A stretch of DNA of 64,000 nucleotides from Bacteroidales bacterium (GTDB taxonomy: Bacteria > Bacteroidota > Bacteroidia > Bacteroidales > P3), in NCBI GenBank assembly GCA_017446745.1, contig JAFSQF010000073.1, positions 28,807 to 92,806 of the forward strand. Reading direction: 5' to 3'. Below the pieces are notes generated by a model that saw only the letters and a list, made by a program, of their open reading frames with translations, did no database searches and had not been told where the DNA came from. This document shows positions 48,936-57,578 of this stretch, piece by piece. A program made the position numbers and the translations under genes. The number at the start of each line of letters is the position of its first letter. The first letter of the stretch is position 1.

Positions 48936-49054
48936 AATTCGTGAGATTCGTGTTCAAATCGCAGGCGAGGACGCCCGCGTACCACGTCGCATAAACACAG
49001 TCGTTTTTACTTTATTTATCGAACCTGTCTGATTGTATCAACTTATTTTTTAAT
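48936..49054. repeat. Dispersed-repeat block (ATTCGTG motif, GC-rich repeat, 29-bp segment)
   Basis: Three elements lie in order: GTAATTCGTGAGATTCGTGTTC (about 48934-48955), related to the 28-bp repeats before aroQ; the GC-rich repeat core GAGGACGCCCGCGTACCACG (48967-48986); and at 49026-49054 a 29-bp segment identical, in inverted orientation, to 39838-39866. The spacing and the AT-rich link between the GC-rich part and the 29-bp part resemble those in the 39838-40040 element. Confidence 0.8.
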
Positions 49055-49322
49055 GGTTGCATAGTCGCAAAAAATCAAAAAAAGTGACGATGATGATATT
49101 TGAGACAATAAAAAACACAAAAAGCCGTTGAATGAAGAAAGGATAAGAATAATTCAGATAGAGAAATACGCATACTGCCATTTAATCCATTAAGAAAATG
49201 CGGATAATCATAAATGAAATTAAATGCCTAATTAGCTTTTTTTATTGTCAACGAACCAACAATTAAACAATTAAAATACCTACTTACAACATAGATTATT
49301 AACAACATAACAATAATAAGCC

Positions 49323-50822
49323 ATGAATACACCTGTCATTATCATCATCGCAGTGGTTATACTACTGCTTTTCATTATCCTGATATCCTATATTAAAGCA
49401 CCACCGTCGGTGGCCTACATAGTTTCGGGACTGTATCGCAAGCCGCGAATCTATATCGGTAAAGGCGGACTTCGTGTCCCCCTGCTCGAGCGACTGGACA
49501 AGGTGTTCCTCGGACAGGTGACTGCCGACATACGCACCAGCCGCACCGTACCCACCAACGACTTTATCAATGTCAACGTTGACGCTGTGGCCAAAATACA
49601 GGTAATCCCAGACATCGACGGAGTGCGCCTCGCCGCAAAGAATTTCCTCAACATGAGCGGAGCCGACATCTCGAAGCAGGTGCAGGATTCATTGGAGGGT
49701 AACATGCGCGAGGTTATAGGAAGCCTCTCGTTGCGCGACATCAACATCAACCGCGACAAGTTCTCCGACGAAATCATGTCGAAAGCCCAAAAGGACATGG
49801 AGGCCCTCGGACTGCGCATCATATCCTGCAACATCCAGAACGTCACCGACGAGAAGAACCTTATCGAAGACCTCGGAGCCGACAACACCTGGACCATACG
49901 CAAACAGGCCAAGATTAACAAGGCCAACGCCGAGCGCGATATCGCCATGGCCGAAGCCCAAGCCCTGAAAGAGGCCAACGATGCACAAGTCGACTCCCAG
50001 ACACAGATAGCCATACGCCAGAACGAGCTGGCCGTGAAACGCAGCGAACTGACCATCATAGAGCAGACCAAGAAAGCCGACGCCGATGCGGCCTACGAAA
50101 TCCAGCGTCAGGAGCAGCAGAAATCCATCAACACCAAGACCGTGGACGCTCAGATTGAGAAGACCAAGCGTGAGCAGGTGCTGACAGCCGAACGCGTAAA
50201 AATACGCGAAAACGAGTTACAGGCAGAGGTCATGAAACAGAGCGACGCCGACAAATACCAAATTGAGTTGAAAGCCGCCGCCGAGCTGGAGCAGAGCAAA
50301 CGCGAAGCCGAAGCCCAGGCCTACCGCGCCGAGCAGGAAGCCCGCGCACAGGTGGCCCTGGCCGAAGCGCGCAAGCAGGCCATGGTGCTCGAAGCGGAGG
50401 GTATCAAAGCCAACGGCGAGGCTGAGGCCTACAAAATCCAGAAAGCCGGCGAGGCAGAAGCCATAGCCATAGAGAAGAAAGGTCTTGCCGAAGCCGAGGC
50501 GATGCAAAAAAAGGCCGAGGCATACGAACGCTACGGCCAGGCAGCCATCCTCGACATGATGGTGAAAATCATCCCCGACGTGGCCGGACGCGTGTCGGAG
50601 CCCATAGCAGCCATAAAGAACATGAACGTCTATGGCACCAGCGGCACCGATGCCGCCGGCATCAGCGGAGCAGTGCCCTCAGTAATAAAACAGGCCTTCG
50701 ACGTCATCGAAAGCGCCACGGGAGTGAACATGACCGACATAGTCCGGGCCAACACCATCGAAGCCAAGGTGACACGCAACGTGAACCTCGACACCGACAG
50801 CCAAGTGAAGGTAGAGAAGTGA
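49323..50822 (+). CDS. Flotillin-like SPFH/band-7 membrane protein
   Basis: A 499-residue protein with an N-terminal membrane helix (IIIIAVVILLLFIILISYI), an SPFH domain (residues ~30-200: FLGQVTADIRTSRTVPTNDFI, in part, MSKAQKDMEALGLRIIS) and a long C-terminal coiled coil rich in Ala/Glu/Lys (EAQAYRAEQEARAQVALAEA, AEAIAIEKKGLAEAEAMQKK). Flotillins form membrane-associated oligomers linked to lipid domains and envelope quality control. An NfeD-type partner, common next to bacterial flotillins, is not adjacent. The pth gene follows after 46 bp. Confidence 0.92.
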   Translation: MNTPVIIIIAVVILLLFIILISYIKAPPSVAYIVSGLYRKPRIYIGKGGLRVPLLERLDKVFLGQVTADIRTSRTVPTNDFINVNVDAVAKIQVIPDIDGVRLAAKNFLNMSGADISKQVQDSLEGNMREVIGSLSLRDININRDKFSDEIMSKAQKDMEALGLRIISCNIQNVTDEKNLIEDLGADNTWTIRKQAKINKANAERDIAMAEAQALKEANDAQVDSQTQIAIRQNELAVKRSELTIIEQTKKADADAAYEIQRQEQQKSINTKTVDAQIEKTKREQVLTAERVKIRENELQAEVMKQSDADKYQIELKAAAELEQSKREAEAQAYRAEQEARAQVALAEARKQAMVLEAEGIKANGEAEAYKIQKAGEAEAIAIEKKGLAEAEAMQKKAEAYERYGQAAILDMMVKIIPDVAGRVSEPIAAIKNMNVYGTSGTDAAGISGAVPSVIKQAFDVIESATGVNMTDIVRANTIEAKVTRNVNLDTDSQVKVEK

Positions 50823-50868
50823 TTGCAAGGATGCAATCCACACCGACTGGGTTATATAAGCAAACCTT

Positions 50869-51498
50869 ATGACTTTATTTGAACGCCTCTTTAAAAAGAA
50901 AAACGAACCTGACCACACAGAAATGAAGTATCTTATCGTGGGGCTTGGCAACGTTGGAGCCGAATATGAGGGAACGCGCCACAATAGCGGTTTCATGGTG
51001 CTCGACCGTTTGCTCAAAGCCTGCACTTCCGACAAAGGCGAGAAACCACAATATGTGCTTGAGCGCCACGCCTACCGTGCCGAGGCGAAATGGAAAGGGC
51101 GGACACTGATCCTCATCCGCCCCACCACCTATATGAACCTCAGCGGCAAGGCCGTACAGTACTGGATGCAGAAAGAGAAAATCGCTGTAGAGAACCTGCT
51201 TGTTATCGTTGACGACATAGCCCTCCCCATTGGGAAGATACGCATGAAAAAACAAGGCTCTGCTGGCGGTCATAACGGCCTGACCAACATCGAAGAACTT
51301 ATACACACCTCCAACTACGCACGCCTTCGCATCGGCGTGGGCAACAACTTCGGACAGGGACACCAAATCGACTACGTGCTGGGCCGTTTCACCACAGAAG
51401 AACAAGCCTTGCTGGACCCGGCACTCGACCGCGCCGTGCAGGCCGTGCAGGCCTTCGTAAGCCTCGGCCCCGACCGCGCCATGAATATGTACAACTGA
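50869..51498 (+). CDS. pth: Peptidyl-tRNA hydrolase
   Basis: A 209-residue Pth if started at 50869. An in-frame ATG at 50923 would give the more usual N-terminus MKYLIVGLGNVGAEY (191 residues), so the first 18 residues (lysine-rich) may be an extension or untranslated. The active site is complete: GTRHNSGFMVLDRL with the catalytic His, PTTYMNLSG, IVDDIALPIG with Asp, and GSAGGHNGLTNIEE. It releases tRNA from peptidyl-tRNA. The stop directly abuts the coaX start (TGAATG). Confidence 0.93.
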   Translation: MTLFERLFKKKNEPDHTEMKYLIVGLGNVGAEYEGTRHNSGFMVLDRLLKACTSDKGEKPQYVLERHAYRAEAKWKGRTLILIRPTTYMNLSGKAVQYWMQKEKIAVENLLVIVDDIALPIGKIRMKKQGSAGGHNGLTNIEELIHTSNYARLRIGVGNNFGQGHQIDYVLGRFTTEEQALLDPALDRAVQAVQAFVSLGPDRAMNMYN

Positions 51499-52245
51499 AT
51501 GAAACTTATTCTCGACATCGGCAACACACGCATGAAAGCAGCCGTCATAGACAGCGGCACAGTGGTAGAGTGCACGGCCGGAGCGGAGCCTCAATCGCTC
51601 CAAACCGAAAGGCTATGCAGCCAGTATGGCATAGAAGGTGCTATAGCATCGGTGGTAGGCCGTGCGCCGGACTTCTCGGCCCTGCTGCCCACCGGCATTC
51701 TCAAGCATTTCCACCTCCTCTCCCATACCTCGCGCCTACCCATCGGCATCGACTACGAAACGTCGCAGACCCTTGGCATGGACCGCGTGGCCGCTGCCGT
51801 GGGAGCCCGGCAGCTGTGCCCCAAAGGGGCGCTGCTGATCGTTGATGCAGGCAGCTGCATCACCGTCGACCTGCTCGACGACACAGATGTATTTCGTGGC
51901 GGCGCCATCCTGCCAGGCATCGAAATGCGCCTTCGCGCCATGCACCAGCATACCGCCTCGCTACCAGCGGTGGAGCTCTCGCCCGACGAATGGAACGGCA
52001 TAGTGCAGGCTCCATTGACAGGCAAGAGCACCAGGGCATCGATGACAGCAGGAGTGCTGAGGGCATCGTGCTTTGAAATTGAGGGATTTATGCGAGAATA
52101 TCGAAACATTTATCCCGACGTTAAACTTTTTTTAACAGGCGGCGATGCAGTTTTTTTTGCTAAACAATTAATTTTTCCGAACTTTGCAAATCCAAATTTG
52201 GTCTACATTGGGTTGGAAAAAATATTGGAAATAAATATGTTTTAA
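51499..52245 (+). CDS. coaX: Type III pantothenate kinase
   Basis: A 248-residue CoaX. LILDIGNTRMKAAVI gives the phosphate-binding loop, GIDYETSQTLGMDRVAAAVGA the substrate region, IVDAGSCITVDLLD the catalytic Asp segment and GGAILPGIEMRLRAM the pantothenate site. FLTGGDAVFF closes the fold. It performs the first step of CoA synthesis. It starts at the base after the pth stop and is followed after 50 bp by the barrel gene. Confidence 0.96.
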   Translation: MKLILDIGNTRMKAAVIDSGTVVECTAGAEPQSLQTERLCSQYGIEGAIASVVGRAPDFSALLPTGILKHFHLLSHTSRLPIGIDYETSQTLGMDRVAAAVGARQLCPKGALLIVDAGSCITVDLLDDTDVFRGGAILPGIEMRLRAMHQHTASLPAVELSPDEWNGIVQAPLTGKSTRASMTAGVLRASCFEIEGFMREYRNIYPDVKLFLTGGDAVFFAKQLIFPNFANPNLVYIGLEKILEINMF

Positions 52246-52295
52246 TCATTTGACGTTATTAACGAGCGATAGTTTTTGTAAGGGAATATTATTGT

Positions 52296-53645
52296 ATGAA
52301 ATCTAACTATAAACTTGCTTTCTTGCTGGTGTTCTTCTTCGCCACAGGCTCATTAGCGGCGCAAAACGGCATCAACTCGCCCTTTTCGCAATATGGCATA
52401 GGGATGAACAACATGCCCTACAACTTCCCCGGCTTCGCGGCATTGGGAGGCATCACCTCCACACGATCGGCACACAACATGGTCAACCCTTTCAACCCAG
52501 CCTCCTACGCCGCTATCGGCAAGGAAACGTTAGTGTTCGATATGGGGCTTTGCATCGAATCGACGATGCTGCGTTCGGGCGACAACAGCCAACACGATGC
52601 CGACGGCAATCTGGGATATCTGTCCATTGGCTTCCCACTGACAAAATGGTGGAAGACAGCCATAGGAGTGATGCCCTACTCCGACGTGAACTACCAATCG
52701 GTGCAGACGGCCACCATCAACCCGGGGGGTGAGGTACGCAACGTGTATGAGGGCAACGGAGGCGTCAGCCAGTTCTTTTGGGGGCACGGCTTCAACATCA
52801 TGGGAGGCACCGATGCCATGAAACCGCAGCTCCGTATGGGCTTCAACGTCAGCCTTATCTACGGCAACATCACGCGCGGCATCACCTACGACTTCGTGGC
52901 CAACGACACCACCTACTTCATGAATCGACGTCACCAGAAAGATTCCTATATCAAGAATTTTTTGTTTGACTTTGGTGCGCAATACGAGCAGCCGCTTGGC
53001 GCAAAATACCGCATGGGAGCAGCCCTGACATTCAAGCCATACAGAAAGATGGACTTCACAGAGAACTCGCTGGTGTACACCTTTATATCCAACGGGAGCA
53101 GCGAAACGATCCGCGACACCATCTTCCCACTATCCGGCGGCGACAGCGAATACGAGAGCACCCTGGAACAGCCATGGACCATAGGGCTGGGGCTGTCGCT
53201 GCAACGCAACGACAAGTGGCTTGTAGCCGTCGACGCGACTCTTGCACCGTGGAACGGCATGAAATATACAGAGAACACCGATTTCAATATCTTCAGCACC
53301 AGTCCCCTGCGCTACGACAACACACAACGCTACGCCTTGGGGTTGCAGCTGCTGGGCGACAAAAACTCATCGTCGTATTTCCGCCGAATAACATTCTCGG
53401 CAGGCGTGCACTACGAAAGCGGCAAGCTGCACCTGCATCTCAGCGACGGCAGCGACCACACCCTCAACGAATGGGGCGTGGGCTTCGGAGCCAGCCTGCC
53501 CATGCGTAAAGGCCGTTCGGTACTCAACCTCACCGTGGCCTACTCCTCCTTCGGCAACGCCGACCTGCTACGCCGCGACGCTTACCTTTTCGGCATCTCC
53601 GTAGGAAGCTGCGAAAGCTGGTTCGTGAAACGCAAATTCAATTAG
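52296..53645 (+). CDS. Outer-membrane beta-barrel protein of unknown function
   Basis: A 449-residue protein with a signal peptide (LAFLLVFFFATGSLAAQ). Alternating-strand patterns and aromatic girdles run through the length, and it ends SWFVKRKFN, with a terminal aromatic-rich strand. The opening GINSPFSQYGIGMNNMPYN and FAALGGITSTRSAHNMVNPFNPASYAA resemble a Bacteroidetes outer-membrane protein often located beside coaX and LPS-export genes. The lptC and TPR genes downstream fit that context. Substrate or function is unknown. Confidence 0.8.
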   Translation: MKSNYKLAFLLVFFFATGSLAAQNGINSPFSQYGIGMNNMPYNFPGFAALGGITSTRSAHNMVNPFNPASYAAIGKETLVFDMGLCIESTMLRSGDNSQHDADGNLGYLSIGFPLTKWWKTAIGVMPYSDVNYQSVQTATINPGGEVRNVYEGNGGVSQFFWGHGFNIMGGTDAMKPQLRMGFNVSLIYGNITRGITYDFVANDTTYFMNRRHQKDSYIKNFLFDFGAQYEQPLGAKYRMGAALTFKPYRKMDFTENSLVYTFISNGSSETIRDTIFPLSGGDSEYESTLEQPWTIGLGLSLQRNDKWLVAVDATLAPWNGMKYTENTDFNIFSTSPLRYDNTQRYALGLQLLGDKNSSSYFRRITFSAGVHYESGKLHLHLSDGSDHTLNEWGVGFGASLPMRKGRSVLNLTVAYSSFGNADLLRRDAYLFGISVGSCESWFVKRKFN

Positions 53646-53866
53646 TTGAAAGATATGTTAGCGCACGAGGACGTCGACCAATAAAAACAGTACTGTTGAC
53701 ATCCGGAGGCGTTAAACACTACGGAATCATTAAAAAATCATAAAAGAACAATTTTTACCCTCATACGATAACAAATAGACAGAAAGACGGAATGGGAGAT
53801 TGACGAATGAGCGGCACAGACAGCACAGATAAACAAATAAACGATTAAAAACAATATAGCTGGAAA

Positions 53867-55186
53867 ATGAAAACATTCAGATTCTTAGTACTTGGAGCAC
53901 TTATGGCATTGGCAACAATGCCTGCCATGGCTCAGAAATGGGGAAACAGCCCCGAAGACAGTGTGGACTGCGTAACCAATACTTTCCTCTACCGCGAGGC
54001 ATTCAAAAACAAACAATATCTTGAGGCCTACGACCCCTGGAAGATTTGCCTCCAGAAATGTCCGGCCAACAACAAGAACCTCTACATCCGCGGTGTCACC
54101 ATCCTCAAGGCCCGCTTCAACGCCACCAAGGATGCCAACGAGCGCAAAGCCATCGTCGACGAACTGATGCAGATGTACGACCTCCGCATCCAATACTTCG
54201 GCGAGGCCGCCGAGGTCACGGCCCGCAAGGCCTACGACATGGAGCAGCTGCGCGGCAACGCCGGCCTGCAGGAATACTACGCCCTCTATGCCGAAGCCAT
54301 GAAACTGGGAGCCAGCAACCTCGAGGTAGCTTTCATCGAACGCTTTTTCAACGCCACGGTGAAATACGTAACCAGCGGGTATGCCGACACCACACTCATC
54401 GTCGACAACTACGACCTGGCAAGCGACGCCCTTGACGGTCTTCTGGCCAACGAGACCGACAGTGCCAAAAAAGCCGAGATACGTAGCGTCAATGCCGCCG
54501 TCGAGAACAGTTTCTCGCCCTTCGCCTCGTGCGACGAGTTGGTGAAGATCTATACCAAGAAGTTCAACGCCACTCCCAACGACGTCACCCTGCTCAAGAA
54601 AATCACCACAATCCTGCGCAAGAAAAAATGCATGGATACCGAGCTCTTCTTCTCGGCCACAGAGAAGTTGCACAGCCTCGAGCCCACGTCCTCCACAGCC
54701 TACCTCATGGCACAGATGTGCTATCAGAAAGAGAAATTCAGCGATGCCGCCAAATATGTGGGCGATGCCCTTGCCGGCGCCGAAGACAAGGACAAATACA
54801 ACATGTACATCCTTCAGGGTCTCTGCTACTCCAAAACCAACAGCTATTCCGCCGCACGCTCGGCCTACAACAAAGCCGCCGAGATGGATGGTTCCAAAGG
54901 TGAACCCTTCCGTCTCCTTGCCATGCTCTATGCCAGCAGCACCCGCAGTATCGACGACGGACTGGGAGGACGCTCGGCCTATTGGGCCGCTGTGGATGCA
55001 GCCCGCAAAGCCATGGCCGTCGACGACTCGCCCGAGAACCAGGAGGCCGCACAGCGCCTCATCAACACCTATGCCGGCCACTTCCCGAAACAGAGCGATG
55101 CCTTCATGCTCGACCTTATCGACGGCGGTTCCTACACCGTACCCGGATGGATTGGCGTATCCACAACCATCAGAACGAGGAAATAA
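53867..55186 (+). CDS. Exported tetratricopeptide-like protein
   Basis: A 439-residue protein with a signal peptide (FLVLGALMALATMPAMAQ). The mature part is helical with TPR-like units (FLYREAFKNKQYLEAYDPWKICLQKCPANN; YLMAQMCYQKEKFSDAAKYVGDAL; YNMYILQGLCYSKTNSYSAARSAYNKAAEM), several cysteines and a C-terminal YTVPGWIGVST. It is periplasmic. The position between the barrel gene and lptC suggests an envelope-assembly role, which is inference. A 221-bp gap upstream (53646-53866) shows no recognised element. Confidence 0.8.
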   Translation: MKTFRFLVLGALMALATMPAMAQKWGNSPEDSVDCVTNTFLYREAFKNKQYLEAYDPWKICLQKCPANNKNLYIRGVTILKARFNATKDANERKAIVDELMQMYDLRIQYFGEAAEVTARKAYDMEQLRGNAGLQEYYALYAEAMKLGASNLEVAFIERFFNATVKYVTSGYADTTLIVDNYDLASDALDGLLANETDSAKKAEIRSVNAAVENSFSPFASCDELVKIYTKKFNATPNDVTLLKKITTILRKKKCMDTELFFSATEKLHSLEPTSSTAYLMAQMCYQKEKFSDAAKYVGDALAGAEDKDKYNMYILQGLCYSKTNSYSAARSAYNKAAEMDGSKGEPFRLLAMLYASSTRSIDDGLGGRSAYWAAVDAARKAMAVDDSPENQEAAQRLINTYAGHFPKQSDAFMLDLIDGGSYTVPGWIGVSTTIRTRK

Positions 55187-55195
55187 GCTCGCGCT

Positions 55196-55795
55196 ATGCA
55201 ATGGCTGAGGCTCAGACCAAGCAAGTTGCGCGAAGCCTGCTGCAACCCTGTAGGGAGGCGTGCCAAGGGCACGCTTCCCTGCTTTGTTTTGCTGCTGACC
55301 TGCCTTGCGGCATGCCGCAACGATATGGAGAAGGTGCGCTTCTTCGACCCCCAGACGCTACCACAACAGTCGCTGGATTCCATTCGCGTGGTGCGCAGCA
55401 CCGACGGCAAGAAACAGATGGTGCTGACGGCCCCCCACGTGGCCATCTTCGACAAGCCAGAAAGCAAGACGGTCTACGACCGCGGAGTTCACATGCAGGT
55501 GTTCGACGCCAGCAAAATAGTGGCCGATATCCAGGCCGACACGGCAGTGCAGAACGACCAGGAGAAAACCATCATGGCCCATGGCAACGTGGTCATCATC
55601 GACTTCCGGTCGGGCGACACCACGTACATGAACAGCGTGGTGTGGAACTCGCGCGACCATCGCGTCTACTCTGACGAGCCAGTGAAGTCGGTCAACGGCT
55701 TGCGCGTAACCTACGGCGACGGCTTCGAAAGCGACGAAGACTTCACCTCGCCCCAAATCAAACATCAGCGCGGCACAGTAACCTTCGAGGAATGA
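55196..55795 (+). CDS. lptC: LptC-like LPS export protein
   Basis: A 199-residue protein. LPCFVLLLTCLAAC is the hydrophobic leader and lipobox (Cys near 40), followed by an OstA/LptC-like beta-jellyroll: SIRVVRSTDGKKQMVLTAPHVAIFD, YDRGVHMQVFDASKIVADIQADTAV (in part), MAHGNVVIIDFRSGDTTYMNSVVW. LptC bridges LptB2FG to LptA in LPS transport. The N-terminal 27 residues before the hydrophobic core are unusually long and contain a REP-like palindrome at the DNA level. Its TGA overlaps the next start as ATGA. Confidence 0.85.
   Translation: MQWLRLRPSKLREACCNPVGRRAKGTLPCFVLLLTCLAACRNDMEKVRFFDPQTLPQQSLDSIRVVRSTDGKKQMVLTAPHVAIFDKPESKTVYDRGVHMQVFDASKIVADIQADTAVQNDQEKTIMAHGNVVIIDFRSGDTTYMNSVVWNSRDHRVYSDEPVKSVNGLRVTYGDGFESDEDFTSPQIKHQRGTVTFEE
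55253..55279. repeat. REP-like palindrome within the lptC signal-peptide region
   Basis: GGGAGGCGTGCC and GGCACGCTTCCC flank AAG and pair over 12 bp with one mismatch. In frame this encodes part of the pre-sequence (VGRRAKGTLPC). Such hairpins are expected between genes rather than inside them. Confidence 0.85.
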
Positions 55796-56478
55796 ACAAA
55801 CCGACACGAAGTCAGAAACGCGGCTACCTGATGTTATGCATCCTGCTGACAGCCATACTGCTGGCCATCATTCTTCTGCCTCGCAGAGGTGAAGCTCCCC
55901 AACCGCAGGACCATTCGCAGCTGAAAGAAGCTATTGCCCTCTATGGCGACGAGATGCAGCAGCCTACAGCCTTGCAGCCCGCCCACCACAACAGCAGCTA
56001 CAACCAACAAGGCTACAACCATCATTACGAGCCAGCACGCCACCAATCCTTTGAACAAAAAGAGCGTAAGAATTTCTCTATAGAGCTCAACTCGGCCGAC
56101 ACCACCCAACTGATGCGCCTGCGCGGCATCGGACCAGTCCTGGCCAGCCGCATAGTGAAATATCGCTCGCGCCTGGGCGGATTCGTGCGCATCGAACAAC
56201 TGCGCGAGGTCTACGGCCTCCCCAACGAAACCTACGAACAAATAGCCACGCTGCTGACACTCGACACCACATCCGTCGTCCGCATCGACATCAACCACGC
56301 TACCCTTAACGACCTGAAAGGCCACCCCTACCTCGACTACTACCAGGCCCGTGCCATCTGCGACTACCGAAGCAAAGTGGGAAGCATTAAAAATTATCAG
56401 GATATGCTGACGATTAACCTACTGGACGACAAGACAGTAAAAAAATTGCATGGTTATATACAATTTAATCAACAATAG
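55792..56478 (+). CDS. ComEA-like helix-hairpin-helix protein
   Basis: A 228-residue protein with one N-terminal membrane helix (YLMLCILLTAILLAIILLP), a proline/glutamine-rich linker, and two HhH units: FSIELNSADTTQLMRLRGIGPVLASRIVKYRSRLGGF (in part) and VRIDINHATLNDLKGHPYLDYYQARAICDYR (in part). HhH pairs bind DNA non-specifically. Like other Bacteroidetes ComEA-family proteins it may be periplasmic and help DNA uptake or serve a different role; comF is elsewhere in the window. It starts within the lptC stop (ATGA). Confidence 0.85.
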   Translation: MNKPTRSQKRGYLMLCILLTAILLAIILLPRRGEAPQPQDHSQLKEAIALYGDEMQQPTALQPAHHNSSYNQQGYNHHYEPARHQSFEQKERKNFSIELNSADTTQLMRLRGIGPVLASRIVKYRSRLGGFVRIEQLREVYGLPNETYEQIATLLTLDTTSVVRIDINHATLNDLKGHPYLDYYQARAICDYRSKVGSIKNYQDMLTINLLDDKTVKKLHGYIQFNQQ

Positions 56479-56555
56479 TACGTTGTAAATCCAATAAACC
56501 AGAGTTTCTATACATATAGTAGGAAACCCCAAAAAACGAAAAAAAATTACCAAAA

Positions 56556-57578
56556 ATGAAATTCACTCTAAACCAGATTGCCGCCATGCTCGGTGGAACG
56601 GTGGAAGGAAATCCCGAAGCCCAGGTGTGGCAGCTCTGCAAAATAGAAGAGGGACAGGAAGGTGGCCTCTCTTTCCTCGCCAACACAAAGTATACCAACT
56701 ATATATACGACACGAAAGCGACAGCCGTAATCGTGAGCAACGATTTCGTCGGCGAGCATCCCATCAGTGCCAGTCTGGTGCGTGTGGCCGAGCCCTATCT
56801 GGCATTCGCCACGCTGCTCAAGAAATATAACGAGATGCAGCTCGACAAACGTGGAGTAGACCCCCTGGCTTTCATTTCCCCTTCTGCCACCATAGGCAAA
56901 GACTGCTACATAGGTCCCTTCGCTTTCGTTGGCGACAATGCCACGATTGGCGACAACGCCAAGATTTATCCCCATACCTATGTGGGTGATGGCTGCAAGG
57001 TGGGCAATGGCACCACGCTCTTCGCCGGTGTCCGCGTCTATCAGAACTGCTTCATCGGCAGCCGCTGCATCATCCATTCCGGCGCCGTCATTGGTGCCGA
57101 CGGCTTCGGCTTCGCCCCCACCCCTGACGGCAGCTACCAAAAGATAGACCAGATAGGCAACGTGGTGGTGGAGGACGATGTGGAAATCGGGGCCAACACC
57201 ACCATCGACCGGTCCACCATGGGGTCCACCGTCATCCATCAGGGAGTGAAAATCGACAATCTCTGCCAGATAGCTCATAACGTGGTGATTGGCAAGAACA
57301 CCGCCATGGCCTCGCAAAGCGGCATAGCGGGTTCGAGCAAAGTGGGCGAGCACTGCATCCTTGCCGGCCAGGTGGGCGTGGTGGGCCACATATCAGTGGG
57401 CAACAACGTCACTATCGCTGCCCAGTCGGGCGTCACCCGCAACATACCCGACAACGTCACCATCCTCGGCTCGCCGGCCACCGACGCCATAAAACAACGC
57501 AAGATATACGTCTACCAGCGCAACTTGGAGCAGCTCTTCAAACGAGTGGAAGAGCTGGAGAAGCAGCTTAAGAAATGA
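56556..57578 (+). CDS. lpxD: UDP-3-O-acylglucosamine N-acyltransferase
   Basis: A 340-residue left-handed beta-helix acyltransferase. The N-terminal uridine-binding domain contains [21 protein letters not shown]. Hexapeptide repeats follow, with [23 protein letters not shown] and [19 protein letters not shown]. The catalytic histidine is in QIAHNVVIG. It adds the N-linked 3-hydroxyacyl chain in lipid A synthesis. In many Bacteroidales lpxD is next to lpxC/fabZ and lpxA; here it is followed, with ATGA overlap, by the first SGNH gene. Confidence 0.96.
   Translation: MKFTLNQIAAMLGGTVEGNPEAQVWQLCKIEEGQEGGLSFLANTKYTNYIYDTKATAVIVSNDFVGEHPISASLVRVAEPYLAFATLLKKYNEMQLDKRGVDPLAFISPSATIGKDCYIGPFAFVGDNATIGDNAKIYPHTYVGDGCKVGNGTTLFAGVRVYQNCFIGSRCIIHSGAVIGADGFGFAPTPDGSYQKIDQIGNVVVEDDVEIGANTTIDRSTMGSTVIHQGVKIDNLCQIAHNVVIGKNTAMASQSGIAGSSKVGEHCILAGQVGVVGHISVGNNVTIAAQSGVTRNIPDNVTILGSPATDAIKQRKIYVYQRNLEQLFKRVEELEKQLKK

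Noticed and set aside
48711-48944. A 77-codon plus-strand frame in the eno-flotillin gap.
   Set aside because: It is antisense to the PNPA-type fragment, has no signal or domain features and lies in repeat-rich DNA.
53885-55201. A 438-codon minus-strand frame opposite the exported TPR gene.
   Set aside because: It has no domain or signal features, and the sense strand has a signal peptide and TPR-like units in operon context.
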